A stretch of DNA of 50,459 bases, taken from contig CAMDGX010000026.1 of NCBI GenBank assembly GCA_945897825.1, forward strand, positions 1-50,459, given 5' to 3'. The notes below the pieces were generated by a model. The model searched no databases and was not told the origin of the DNA. It worked only from the letters and a program-made list of their open reading frames with translations. Each line of letters opens with the position of its first letter. Position 1 is the first letter of the stretch. A program made the translations under genes and the position numbers. This DNA comes from Asaia bogorensis (lineage in GTDB: Bacteria > Pseudomonadota > Alphaproteobacteria > Acetobacterales > Acetobacteraceae). This document shows positions 16,426 through 24,283 of this stretch, piece after piece.

Positions 16426-16791
16426 TCAGGACAGCCAGTGCCCGTCGATCCAGGTCCAGCCGCCAGTCGGGGCCTGAACCCATCGACCAGGCACCCAAAT
16501 GCGTTGGCCCATAGGCGCCTGGACGTAGCGCCCAGCCTGCCACTGCCAGGGCTGAGGCGACTGCCCGGTCCACTGCCAATGTCCTGGTTGCCAAACCACA
16601 TTGCCCAAGCCGACCGGTGGTGGGGGTACCAACTCCGACTGTGCCGGCGGCGGAGGTCCAGGCACCACGACCGGCGCCTGGGCAACGACCGCCGGTGGCG
16701 TCACGCTCGCGACCGCAGGCGGTTGCGGCGGGCCCTCGCAGGCGGTGATGGCGAGCAGCGCTGGCATGGCAAACAGGAAGCGGCTTTGCAT
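16426..16791 (-). CDS. YXWGXW-repeat lipoprotein
   Basis: 121 aa. Signal peptide with lipobox ITAC (Cys at residue 18), a Pro-rich linker, then Trp-rich repeats: VWQPGHWQWTG, WQWQAGRYVQAP, IWVPGRWVQAP and WTWIDGHWLS. This is the YXWGXW (BcpO-type) repeat family of secreted or outer-membrane proteins. It is second in a two-gene unit, 12 bases after its paralogue at 16804-17178, with GGAGGGTG as ribosome binding site. Function is unknown; the repeats suggest binding to cell-wall sugars or to partners. Confidence 0.8.
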   Translation of the reverse strand: MQSRFLFAMPALLAITACEGPPQPPAVASVTPPAVVAQAPVVVPGPPPPAQSELVPPPPVGLGNVVWQPGHWQWTGQSPQPWQWQAGRYVQAPMGQRIWVPGRWVQAPTGGWTWIDGHWLS

Positions 16792-16803
16792 GACACCCTC
16801 CGA

Positions 16804-17178
16804 TTAGCCCCAGCGACCCTCGATCCAGATGTAGCGGCCGTTCGGCTGCACTTCCCATCTACCAGGAATCCAGGTCGAGGATTCCGAGGGCCGCATCACG
16901 TAGGAACCGACCTGCCAGGACCACGCGCCATCCCGCCATGCCCAGCGCCCCGGTTGCCAGACCATCACCCTCTCCTGGCCGACCGGTGGCGCAGGCACCA
17001 CTTCCACCTGCGGAGCAGGAGGCGCGGTCGGCGCAATCACCACGACAGGCGGAGCCGTGGTCGACTGCGGCACGATGACCGACGGTGCGGCAGTTTGGGC
17101 GACGCTCCCCGGCGCTTGCAGCGCAAGCATCGAGCACGCGGCTACCAGGGCCAGAACGGCAACACCGGGCGAGGGCAT
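16804..17178 (-). CDS. YXWGXW-repeat exported protein
   Basis: 124 aa from the ATG at 17178 with AGGAGG upstream; the frame is open further 5' but the signal peptide starts here. The signal ends near APGSVAQ. After a Pro/Val/Ala-rich linker come VWQPGRWAWRDGAW, WSWQVGSYVMRP, TWIPGRWEVQP and YIWIEGRWG, the same repeat architecture as the following gene. The two are diverged duplicates. An exact EcfG promoter lies 85 bases upstream. Confidence 0.8.
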   Translation of the reverse strand: MPSPGVAVLALVAACSMLALQAPGSVAQTAAPSVIVPQSTTAPPVVVIAPTAPPAPQVEVVPAPPVGQERVMVWQPGRWAWRDGAWSWQVGSYVMRPSESSTWIPGRWEVQPNGRYIWIEGRWG

Positions 17179-17263
17179 TTCTTCCTCCTTGTCATCGGAT
17201 ACACGCTGCGCAGCATCCTGCGTCATGCCACGACAGGCTTCCGTAGGGGCTGTTCGGATTGGC

Positions 17264-17288
17264 AACGCATTACCGGAATCAAAGTTCC
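17264..17288 (-). promoter_or_regulatory. EcfG-type promoter for the YXWGXW protein pair
   Basis: On the minus strand: GGAAC (17284-17288), 16-base spacer, CGTT (17264-17267), an exact consensus match 85 bases before the ATG at 17178. Confidence 0.8.
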
Positions 17289-17335
17289 GGCTACCGCAGG
17301 TCACGCCGCCGTTGGCAGCCGCGCCCCTCGGATCC

Positions 17336-19087
17336 TCAGGGGCCGGCTGCAAGCCCTGCAGGCCGCCGATCGTCGTTCGCGCCATAGAAGAAGCCGGGCC
17401 GCATACGGCCAGATTGTGCGGCATCCGCGACACCCGGTGTCGCACCCGCCCCCGCCGCCGGCACCCGCGGCCGCACGATCGCCGCCACCGCTCCCCAAGG
17501 GGACTGCTCCGTCACCTTATGCCCCATCGCTTCCAGCAACCGCCGCGTGTCCGGCGAAAGAGCCCGCGTTTCCACGAACAGCTCGTCGGGCAGCCATTGG
17601 TGATGAATGCGCGGCGCATTCACCGCCTCCTGCAATTCCATCCCATGATCGACCAGGTTCAGGATCGCCTGCAGGGTGATCGAGATGATGCGCGCGCCTC
17701 CCGGCGAACCCAGCACCGCATAGGGCTCCCCATCGCGCAGCAGCAAGGTCGGAGACATCGACGACAGTGGCCGCTTGCCCGCCACGATCGCATTGGCCTC
17801 GCCCTGGACCAGGCCGAACAGGTTCGCGACACCCGGCTTGACAGTGAAATCATCCATTTCGTTGTTCAGCAGGAAGCCGGTTCCGGGTGCCATCACCCCC
17901 GCCCCAAACCCGCCGTTGATCGTATAGGTCACCGCAACCATCGCGCCGGCCGAATCGGCAACTGAGTAATGCGTCGTCTCCGGCTTCTCATGCGGCGGCG
18001 TCCCTGGCGCCAAGTCCCGCGAGGACGTGGCACGTTCAGGGTCGATGCGCTCGCGGATCGCCACGGCGTAGTCGCGCGACAGCAGCCGCTCCAACGGATT
18101 GCGCACGAAGTCCGGATCGCCCAGATGCGTGTTACGGTCCAGAAAGGCGTGGCGCATCGCCTCGGCCATCAGGTGAACGCTGCGCGCCGAATTGAACCCG
18201 GCCGCCCGCAGGTCATACCCCTCCAGGATACCGAGCACCATGCAGATGACCGTGCCCCCGGAGGATGGCGGCGGCGCCGACACAACAGTCCAACTGCGAT
18301 AGGGGCAGGACAGCGGCGCCATCTCCCGCACCTTGTAGCCAGCGAAATCCTGCGCCGCGATGACCCCGCCGCCGGCCCGCGCGGCTGCCTCCACGGCAGC
18401 AGGCACCACCCCGCGATAGAACGCCTCAGGTCCCTGCGCGGCGATCGCCTCGAGCGTGCGCGCCAGTTCAGGCTGAACCAAGCGTTCCCCCGGCTGCGGC
18501 ACGGAGCCGTCCGGCCGCAGGAAAATCCGCGCCACCTCAGGATCGCGCCGCAACCGCGCGGCGGCCGCAGCCATGATGTCGGTGTCGCCCCGAACAAGCA
18601 CGAACCCCTCGCGCGCCAGCCGTATCGCCGGCGCCATGACCTGCGCCCGCGGCAGCGTGCCGTACTGAACGAGCGCCGCCTCCAGCCCGGCCACTGTCCC
18701 CGGCACCGCCACCGCCCGCCACCCGTTCAGGCTGGCGCCACGGACCACGTTGCCCTCGGAATCCAGATACATGTCCCGCGTGGCCGCCGCCGGCGCGGTT
18801 TCGCGGAAATCCAGGAAGGTCGTCCGTCCGTCGGCCAGCCGCAGCGTCATGAACCCGCCACCGCCGATATTGCCACAGCACGGGTTCACCACGGCCAGTG
18901 CGTACCCTACCGCCACCGCCGCATCCACCGCATTGCCGCCGGCGCGCAGCAGCTCCAGCCCCGCCTGGGTCGCCAGATGCTGGGCCGACACCACCATGCC
19001 GCCCTCCGCCTCAACGGCCGGACGCGACGCCGCGAAGGCGGGCACACCCGCCAGCAGCAAGATTCCGACGAAGGCCGCGCGAATCAC
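17336..19087 (-). CDS. ggt: Gamma-glutamyltransferase
   Basis: 583 aa, full family length. It has a signal peptide (MIRAAFVGILLLAGVPAFAA), so it is periplasmic. The precursor self-cleaves before the nucleophile T371 (PETTHYSVAD). Other hallmarks are FRETAP at 94-99 (substrate-carboxylate arginine), GNIGGGGFM, and GSPGGARI in the small subunit. It hydrolyses or transfers gamma-glutamyl groups of glutathione and related peptides. Its ATG overlaps the stop of the nitrile-hydratase-like alpha gene by 4 bases, so the two are translationally coupled. This is an unusual pairing that hints at a shared substrate chain. Confidence 0.95.
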   Translation of the reverse strand: MIRAAFVGILLLAGVPAFAASRPAVEAEGGMVVSAQHLATQAGLELLRAGGNAVDAAVAVGYALAVVNPCCGNIGGGGFMTLRLADGRTTFLDFRETAPAAATRDMYLDSEGNVVRGASLNGWRAVAVPGTVAGLEAALVQYGTLPRAQVMAPAIRLAREGFVLVRGDTDIMAAAAARLRRDPEVARIFLRPDGSVPQPGERLVQPELARTLEAIAAQGPEAFYRGVVPAAVEAAARAGGGVIAAQDFAGYKVREMAPLSCPYRSWTVVSAPPPSSGGTVICMVLGILEGYDLRAAGFNSARSVHLMAEAMRHAFLDRNTHLGDPDFVRNPLERLLSRDYAVAIRERIDPERATSSRDLAPGTPPHEKPETTHYSVADSAGAMVAVTYTINGGFGAGVMAPGTGFLLNNEMDDFTVKPGVANLFGLVQGEANAIVAGKRPLSSMSPTLLLRDGEPYAVLGSPGGARIISITLQAILNLVDHGMELQEAVNAPRIHHQWLPDELFVETRALSPDTRRLLEAMGHKVTEQSPWGAVAAIVRPRVPAAGAGATPGVADAAQSGRMRPGFFYGANDDRRPAGLAAGP

Positions 19088-19668
19088 GGCCGCTTCGGGA
19101 AGGTCACCCCGATCATGTCACCCTCCCGCACGATGGCCGCGAGCTGTTCCTCGCTCCAGCCCTCGGTGCCCGCAGGGCGCAGCGGCAGGACCATCCAGCG
19201 GTAATCCGCCGTGCTGTCCACCACCCGCAGCTTCACCCCCTCGGGCAGCGCGGTACCGAACTCCAGCAGCAACCCGCGCGGATCGCGCACCGCCCGCGCC
19301 CGATACGCCGCCGACTTGAACCAAAACGGCGGATACCCCAGCACCGCCCGCGGGTAGCAGGAACACAGCGTGCACACGACCAGGTTGTGCTCTCCCGCCG
19401 TATCCTCCAGCACCCCCAGCGGCGGCATGCCGCGCATCGGAATGTCCAGCTCCTCCGCCGCCTTGGCCCCATCGGCCAGCATGCGCGCCCGATACGCCGG
19501 GTCCACCCACGCCTTCGCCACCATCCGCGCCCCTTGCGCCGGCGAGGCACTGTCCGTGGTGCGGATGCGCTCGGCAATCTCGTCGCGCGTCACCACACCC
19601 TTATCGGTCAACAGCTGCCGCACCGCCGCCAGCAACCTGTCGGACGGAGTTTCCAGCAGGGTGCTCAT
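19084..19668 (-). CDS. Nitrile hydratase alpha / thiocyanate hydrolase gamma-type subunit
   Basis: 194 aa from the ATG at 19668, with GGAGG upstream and a 4-base overlap with the previous gene. The metal claw is VCTLCSC (Cys 99, 102 and 104), the cobalt-type Thr variant, in which two of the cysteines are normally oxidised. The block that follows (LGYPPFWFKSAAYRARAVRD) matches the family. The Trp that usually follows the claw (CSCYPW) is Arg here (CSCYPR). Because the beta subunit is split, the set resembles three-subunit thiocyanate hydrolase or toyocamycin nitrile hydratase, so the substrate remains open. No activator gene is visible. Confidence 0.85.
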   Translation of the reverse strand: MSTLLETPSDRLLAAVRQLLTDKGVVTRDEIAERIRTTDSASPAQGARMVAKAWVDPAYRARMLADGAKAAEELDIPMRGMPPLGVLEDTAGEHNLVVCTLCSCYPRAVLGYPPFWFKSAAYRARAVRDPRGLLLEFGTALPEGVKLRVVDSTADYRWMVLPLRPAGTEGWSEEQLAAIVREGDMIGVTFPKRP

Positions 19669-19946
19669 GCCGCCGCCTCCAGCCATGTCTCGTATAACTC
19701 GACCACCAGCGCATCACCCTTCGCATCGGGCCAGATCGCCTGCGGGCTGAAGCGCACATGATACAGGTTCAGCACCGCAGCCGGCCGCGCGAACGCCAGG
19801 TCCTCCGGGTTGGGAAACGCCCCCAGATGCTTCTCCACCACGCCCCGCGCCCCGCGCAGGTAGTGCGGCGTGCGGATATGGCAGGGCCCGCGCGTCTCCG
19901 GCCAGTCGTCGCGCACCCGCACCGTCGTTCCCGGCGCCAACATCAT
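19665..19946 (-). CDS. Nitrile hydratase beta, C-terminal half as a separate subunit (SH3-like)
   Basis: 93 aa. The stretch GPCHIRTPHYLRGARGVVEK, followed by FPNPEDLAFARP and LYHVRFSPQAIWPDA, is the SH3-like C-terminal barrel of nitrile hydratase beta, including the H-x-R-x-P-x-Y-x-RG block whose arginine contacts the oxidised claw. Its ATG overlaps the upstream stop (ATGA), and its own stop overlaps the alpha gene. The separate beta-N and beta-C genes followed by alpha match the scnB-scnA-scnC order of thiocyanate hydrolase. Confidence 0.8.
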   Translation of the reverse strand: MMLAPGTTVRVRDDWPETRGPCHIRTPHYLRGARGVVEKHLGAFPNPEDLAFARPAAVLNLYHVRFSPQAIWPDAKGDALVVELYETWLEAAA

Positions 19947-20290
19947 TTCGTACCCTCAAGTGCGGCGCGTAGCTCCGCCTCGGTGAAAACGCCCTTGGCC
20001 AGCATGTTGTCGGTGATCGAGCGGATCCAGCGCTGATAATACGTCAGCCGCAGATAGTCGCTCTCCGGGATCGCCTCGATCCCCCGGCGCAGTTCGTCCA
20101 CGCTCATCACCTTCTTGGCGCCCAGCAGGCCACGGATCGCATCCACCTCGCGGTCGAATTCATCCAGCGCATGCGGCTCCACATCGACCGCATCGCACAT
20201 GAACTTCGACACGCCCCCCATGTCGTGCATCGCCCGAGGCCGCGCCTCGGGCAGCGTGGAGGGATCAGGAACAGGGGTTTCTGTGCTCAT
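19943..20290 (-). CDS. Nitrile hydratase beta, N-terminal half as a separate subunit
   Basis: 115 aa. The HDMGG motif near residue 22 and the helical FDREVDAIRGLLG / DYLRLTYYQRWIRSITDNML segments correspond to the N-terminal helical domain of nitrile hydratase beta (HDxGG and YYxRW-type sequences). The stop codon lies inside the ATGA start of the C-terminal half, which makes a clean genetic fission rather than a random frameshift. It is first of the four-gene coupled run ending with ggt. No strong ribosome binding site is visible at the ATG at 20290. Confidence 0.8.
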   Translation of the reverse strand: MSTETPVPDPSTLPEARPRAMHDMGGVSKFMCDAVDVEPHALDEFDREVDAIRGLLGAKKVMSVDELRRGIEAIPESDYLRLTYYQRWIRSITDNMLAKGVFTEAELRAALEGTK

Positions 20291-20356
20291 GCCGCCAGAA
20301 TAGCGTCATTTGCGCCACGGCGGGAATCACCAGTTGCCGTAACGCGCGGCACGCCA

Positions 20357-21262
20357 TCAATTCCCGATGGCCTCCCCGGCCGAGATGCCCCACAGCCCGT
20401 CGCGCCGGATCCAGCCGCGATGCTCGCCCACCCGCACCTCGCACCAGGCAGCACCCGCACCACACCCCCGCACTCGCCCCACCACGCCCGGCCGCAGCAC
20501 CGCCACCGCCGTGGCCTCCTCCGAGGCCGAACGCCGCAGCGTCCGCTCATTCGGCACCATGAAACTGCGCCGCCCGGTCAGGTTCGACTGGTGCACCCAG
20601 CCCTTCACGCCTTCGTGATCCTCGATCAGCCGCCAGTTGTCGAACTCGCGCAGAACCCGCACGGGCTGGTCGGGCCGACGATAGATCCATTCCACCGGAT
20701 AGCGCTGCCCGGGCCCCACCCTCAGCTTCACCCCGTCGTACAGAATGCCCGCCCACCGCGGCAACGGCTGCCCGGTATCGCTCCCCTTCGTCGGCTCGGC
20801 GGGCTTGGCCACCGGTTTCTCCGTAGGCTTCGCCTCGCCTGGCCGCGCCGCCGCAGCCCCCGCCACCGCTCCCGCCGCGACACCCGCCGCCGCTCCCGCT
20901 GCCACGCCGGCTCGCGCCGGAGGAATCGGTTGCTTCTGCGGACCGGCATTAGGCTTGGGCGCGACCACGGGCGTCCGCGCAGCCGGCGCCGCCGCCGGCT
21001 TGCCAGGCGCGGAACTGCCCAAGGCCGAACGCGGCGCCTGCGGCAACACCGGCGAAGACATCGGCGCCACCTGCTGCACCGGCGCGCGCGGCACCGCCGC
21101 CGGTGCGGACGGAGGAGTGGAGGGTGCCGCCGGCTGGCTGCCGCGCGCCGGCGGAAGCGCGAGATTTCCGGGTGGTGGCGACATCTGGGCAAGCCCCAAG
21201 GATGGAACCAGCGCACCACCCGCCACCATCACGCCCAGCAGAACGGCCGTCCGCATGCTCAT
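20357..21262 (-). CDS. Exported SH3-domain protein with Pro/Ala-rich linker
   Basis: 301 aa from the ATG at 21262 with GGAGG upstream; the 5' open frame beyond this lies in the DsrE gene. A signal peptide (MSMRTAVLLGVMVAGGALVP onward) is followed by about 130 residues of Pro/Ala/Lys-rich linker. Then come paired SH3 folds (LYDGVKLRVGPGQRYPVEWI, WRLIEDHEGVKGWVHQSNL, and AWCEVRVGEHRGWIRRDGLW). Bacterial SH3 proteins of this type commonly bind cell-wall peptides. Repeated Ala-Gly runs in the linker suggest a flexible periplasmic tether. No enzymatic domain is seen. Confidence 0.75.
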   Translation of the reverse strand: MSMRTAVLLGVMVAGGALVPSLGLAQMSPPPGNLALPPARGSQPAAPSTPPSAPAAVPRAPVQQVAPMSSPVLPQAPRSALGSSAPGKPAAAPAARTPVVAPKPNAGPQKQPIPPARAGVAAGAAAGVAAGAVAGAAAARPGEAKPTEKPVAKPAEPTKGSDTGQPLPRWAGILYDGVKLRVGPGQRYPVEWIYRRPDQPVRVLREFDNWRLIEDHEGVKGWVHQSNLTGRRSFMVPNERTLRRSASEEATAVAVLRPGVVGRVRGCGAGAAWCEVRVGEHRGWIRRDGLWGISAGEAIGN

Positions 21263-21309
21263 CACGCTCCTCCCTCCCAAGCCGGGCGTGTGCAGGTCAA
21301 GAACCTTCA

Positions 21310-21732
21310 TCACAGCGTCACGATCTGGCCCGAACCCACCGCCTCCAGGAACGTCGCGATCCCCGCCACTTCCACCCCCGCGGCAAGCTCCGCCGTCACC
21401 AAGCCAATCATCCGCAGCCCGGCCTCGCATGCAATCCGCCGCACACCCAGCTCCGCCGCCGCCTCCGCCAGAACCCCAATCCCCGCAACGCCCCGCGCCT
21501 CGGCCACCGCCTCCCGCGGATCATCCCCAAGCGCCCCCGGCATCAACGCCCGGCACCCCTCGTTGGTGGCGAAAACGACAACCCGCCGCCCCAATGCCGC
21601 CGCACCGGCCGCCATCATGAACGCATAGTGCGCGCGCTCATGCCCCCCGGACACCAGCAGAATGCCCAATGCCCCCACTTCGGACGGACCTCTCGCATCA
21701 GACGGCACAGGCCGGCCCCGATACATCGCCAT
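21310..21732 (-). CDS. DsrE/DsrF-like small protein
   Basis: About 140 aa from the ATG at 21732 (or 21726). A GTG at 21678, preceded by GAGAGG and sitting 20 bases after the moeB stop, is an equally likely start and would give a protein beginning just before GALGILLVSGGHERAHYAF. The fold is DsrE-like: RVVVFATNEGCRALMPG, then a helix and VEVAGIATFLEAVG. DsrE-family proteins handle persulfide sulfur or bind small molecules. A cysteine in IACEAGLRMIG is positioned like the DsrE active cysteine. It overlaps or abuts moeB. Confidence 0.7.
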   Translation of the reverse strand: MAMYRGRPVPSDARGPSEVGALGILLVSGGHERAHYAFMMAAGAAALGRRVVVFATNEGCRALMPGALGDDPREAVAEARGVAGIGVLAEAAAELGVRRIACEAGLRMIGLVTAELAAGVEVAGIATFLEAVGSGQIVTL

Positions 21733-22522
21733 GCGCCGACAGGTCGCGCAGCGTCGCCTCCGGCCCGCAGGCAATGCAGGCCGGATCAGGCCGCAGCTTG
21801 ATCGTCCGGAACCGCGCCGACAGTGCATCCCAGATCAACACCCGCCCGGACATCGACTCCCCGATCCCCAGGATCTCCTTCAGCACCTCGGTCGCCTGCA
21901 ACGTCCCCATCACCCCCGTCACCGCCCCCAGAATCCCCGCCTCGCTGCATGTCGGCACCAACCCGTCGGGCGGTGGCGCCGGATACAGGCAGCGGTAGCA
22001 GGGGCACCCGGGCCCCGCATGCGGCTTGAACGTCGAAAGCTGCCCGTCGAACCGCAACACCGCCGCCGACACCAGCGTCCGCTTCGCCAGCACGCAGGCA
22101 TCCGAGATCAGGAACCGCGTTGGGAAATTGTCCGTCCCGTCGCACACGATGTCGTACTCCCGGAACAGCTCCAGGATGTTGTCCGGCGCCAGCCGCATCC
22201 GGTGTGGCACGATCCGCACCAGCGGATTGATCGCCGCCGCCCGCGCCATCGCCGACTCCACCTTCGGCGTCCCCAGCGACTCCGTCGTATGCGCGATCTG
22301 CCGCTGCAAGTTCGACAGGTCGACCACGTCGTCGTCGACCAGCCCGATCGTGCCCACCCCGGCCGCCGCCAGGTAAAGCAACAGCGGACTGCCCAGTCCG
22401 CCTGCTCCCACCAGGAGCACGCGCGCCTCGCGCAGCTTCGCCTGGCCCGTGCCCCCCACCTCGCGCAGGAGGATGTGGCGCGAGTAGCGGCCGATCTCGT
22501 CTTCGGTGAAATCGAGGTTCAT
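21698..22522 (-). CDS. moeB: HesA/MoeB/ThiF-family adenylyltransferase
   Basis: 274 aa from the ATG at 22522. It has the E1-like fold: GAGGLGSPLLLYLAAAG nucleotide loop, DDDVVDLSNLQRQIAH, catalytic-region CDGTDNFPTRFLI, and zinc ligands in CPCYRCLYP and CIACG. It adenylates the C-terminal glycine of a ubiquitin-like sulfur carrier (MoaD or ThiS) in molybdopterin or thiamine synthesis. No rhodanese domain is attached, so this is the short form. The coupled DsrE-like gene suggests sulfur handling. No carrier protein gene is adjacent. Confidence 0.88.
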   Translation of the reverse strand: MNLDFTEDEIGRYSRHILLREVGGTGQAKLREARVLLVGAGGLGSPLLLYLAAAGVGTIGLVDDDVVDLSNLQRQIAHTTESLGTPKVESAMARAAAINPLVRIVPHRMRLAPDNILELFREYDIVCDGTDNFPTRFLISDACVLAKRTLVSAAVLRFDGQLSTFKPHAGPGCPCYRCLYPAPPPDGLVPTCSEAGILGAVTGVMGTLQATEVLKEILGIGESMSGRVLIWDALSARFRTIKLRPDPACIACGPEATLRDLSAHGDVSGPACAV

Positions 22523-22590
22523 CCCCCCAACATAGGGCCTCCCGCCCCGCACCAGAAGCCGCGCGAACGCAGATGTGGTAGAGCCCGCCC

Positions 22591-23310
22591 ATGACCCAGC
22601 GATCCGACACGCCGGCCTCCGAAGCCGGCGCCCTCGTCCTGTTCTCCGGCGGCCAGGATTCCGCCACCTGCCTCGCCTGGGCCCTCGCCCGCTTCGCTCG
22701 AGTCGAAACCGTCGGCTTCGCCTACGGCCAGCGCCACGCCGTCGAACTTGCCTGCCGCGAACCCCTGCGCTGCGGCATGGCCACCCTCAACACCTGGGCT
22801 ACCCGCCTGGGCCCGGACCACACCATCGACATGGGCCCCGCCCTGGCCTCCATCGGCGCCACGTCCCTCACCAGTGACGCCGAAATCACCATGACCGAGG
22901 AAGGCCTGCCCAGCACCTTCGTCCCCGGCCGCAACCTGCTCTTCCTTACCTACGCCGCCGCGCTAGCCTTCCGCCGCGGCCTCAAGCACATCGTCGGCGG
23001 CATGTGCGAAACCGACTACTCCGGCTACCCCGACTGCCGCGACGACACCATCAAGGCCATGCAACTCGCCCTCAACCTCGGCATGAACCGCCGATTCGTC
23101 CTCGAAACCCCGCTGATGTTCACCGACAAGGCCGGCACCTGGGCCCTCGCCCACGCCCTCGGCGGCCCTCCCCTGGTCGACCTCATCGTCGAGCACAGCC
23201 ACAGCTGCTACCTGGGCGACCGAACCCAGCGCCACCCCTGGGGCTACGGCTGCGGCACCTGCCCCGCCTGCCAGCTCCGCGCCGCCGGATGGGCGCGCTG
23301 GTGCAACTAG
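22591..23310 (+). CDS. queC: 7-cyano-7-deazaguanine synthase QueC
   Basis: 239 aa. It has an ATP-pyrophosphatase loop ([14 protein letters not shown]), a central [17 protein letters not shown] and C-terminal zinc cysteines (CYLG, then [10 protein letters not shown]). It converts 7-carboxy-7-deazaguanine to preQ0, the precursor of tRNA queuosine. It stands alone here; queD, queE and queF are not in the window. It is divergent from moeB and its stop overlaps the convergent dehydrogenase gene by 4 bases. The ribosome binding site is weak. Confidence 0.95.
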   Translation: MTQRSDTPASEAGALVLFSGGQDSATCLAWALARFARVETVGFAYGQRHAVELACREPLRCGMATLNTWATRLGPDHTIDMGPALASIGATSLTSDAEITMTEEGLPSTFVPGRNLLFLTYAAALAFRRGLKHIVGGMCETDYSGYPDCRDDTIKAMQLALNLGMNRRFVLETPLMFTDKAGTWALAHALGGPPLVDLIVEHSHSCYLGDRTQRHPWGYGCGTCPACQLRAAGWARWCN

Positions 23311-24221
23311 CTGCTCCCGGACACCCGCACGGCGATATCCAGCGCCCGCCGCAGCAGCGTTTCGCTGGCCTCAGGCGTACGGAACGCGCTGTGTGCCGAC
23401 AGCGTCACGTTCTCCAGGTCCGCGAACGGATTGCCTTGCGGCAGCGGCTCCTCCACGAAGACATCCAGCGCCGCATGACCGATCTGCCCCGATCTCAACG
23501 CTTCAATCAACGCCACCTCGTCGATCACCGCCCCGCGCGCCGTATTGACCAGCAGCACCCCCGGCTTCATCCGCGCGATATGCTCCCTGGAGATGAACCC
23601 CCTCGTCTCGTCCGTCAGCAGCAAATGCAGGCTGATCACATCGCTCTCAGCCAGCAGCCGCTCGAGCCCCACGAACTCCACCCCCGGCGCACTCTTCGGC
23701 GTCCGGTTCCACGCCAACACCCGCATGCCCGAGCCCCCGGCAATCCGCGCCACCTCCCCGGCAATCCCCCCGAACCCGACCAGCCCGATCGTCTTGCCGG
23801 TCAGTTGCATCCCCTCGGTGCGCAACCACTGCCCCCGACGCACCCCGCGGTCCATCAGCGCCAGCCCCCGCGCTCCGGCCCACATCAGCGCTATGGCATG
23901 CTCGGCCACCGCCGTGTCGCCATAGCCCTTGATGATGTGCACCGTGATCCCAAGCTCGGCCAACGCCTCCGGGTCCATGTAGCTGCGCGCCCCGGTGCCC
24001 AGGAAAATCACGTGCTTCAGCCCCGCGCACTTCGCCATCCACTCCGTCGGCATGTACGTCCGGTCGTTGAGCACGAAATCCTGCCCCGCCAGCAGCCCCG
24101 GCAACTGCTCGGGCGTCACCTCCTCCTGGATGTTCACCCCGACCTCAGGATCGCCCGCGCGCAGCATGCGGCGGAAAATCGCGGCCAGCTCATCCGTGGC
24201 GTCGACAAACAGCCCCTTCAT
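23307..24221 (-). CDS. D-2-hydroxyacid dehydrogenase (NAD-dependent)
   Basis: 304 aa from the ATG at 24221 with AAAGGA upstream. The Rossmann motif is [18 protein letters not shown]; catalytic residues follow the family plan, with Arg in [11 protein letters not shown], an acidic residue in DVFVEEPLP, and His in [12 protein letters not shown]. It reduces a 2-keto acid or acts on a phosphoglycerate-like substrate; which one is not determinable. A second paralogue lies at 36361-37326. Confidence 0.85.
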   Translation of the reverse strand: MKGLFVDATDELAAIFRRMLRAGDPEVGVNIQEEVTPEQLPGLLAGQDFVLNDRTYMPTEWMAKCAGLKHVIFLGTGARSYMDPEALAELGITVHIIKGYGDTAVAEHAIALMWAGARGLALMDRGVRRGQWLRTEGMQLTGKTIGLVGFGGIAGEVARIAGGSGMRVLAWNRTPKSAPGVEFVGLERLLAESDVISLHLLLTDETRGFISREHIARMKPGVLLVNTARGAVIDEVALIEALRSGQIGHAALDVFVEEPLPQGNPFADLENVTLSAHSAFRTPEASETLLRRALDIAVRVSGSS

Positions 24222-24283
24222 GGGAGTCCTTTCGCAGAGGGTCGGGCAATGATCGTGCCCCCGCCCCGGGCCAATCCGCAAGG

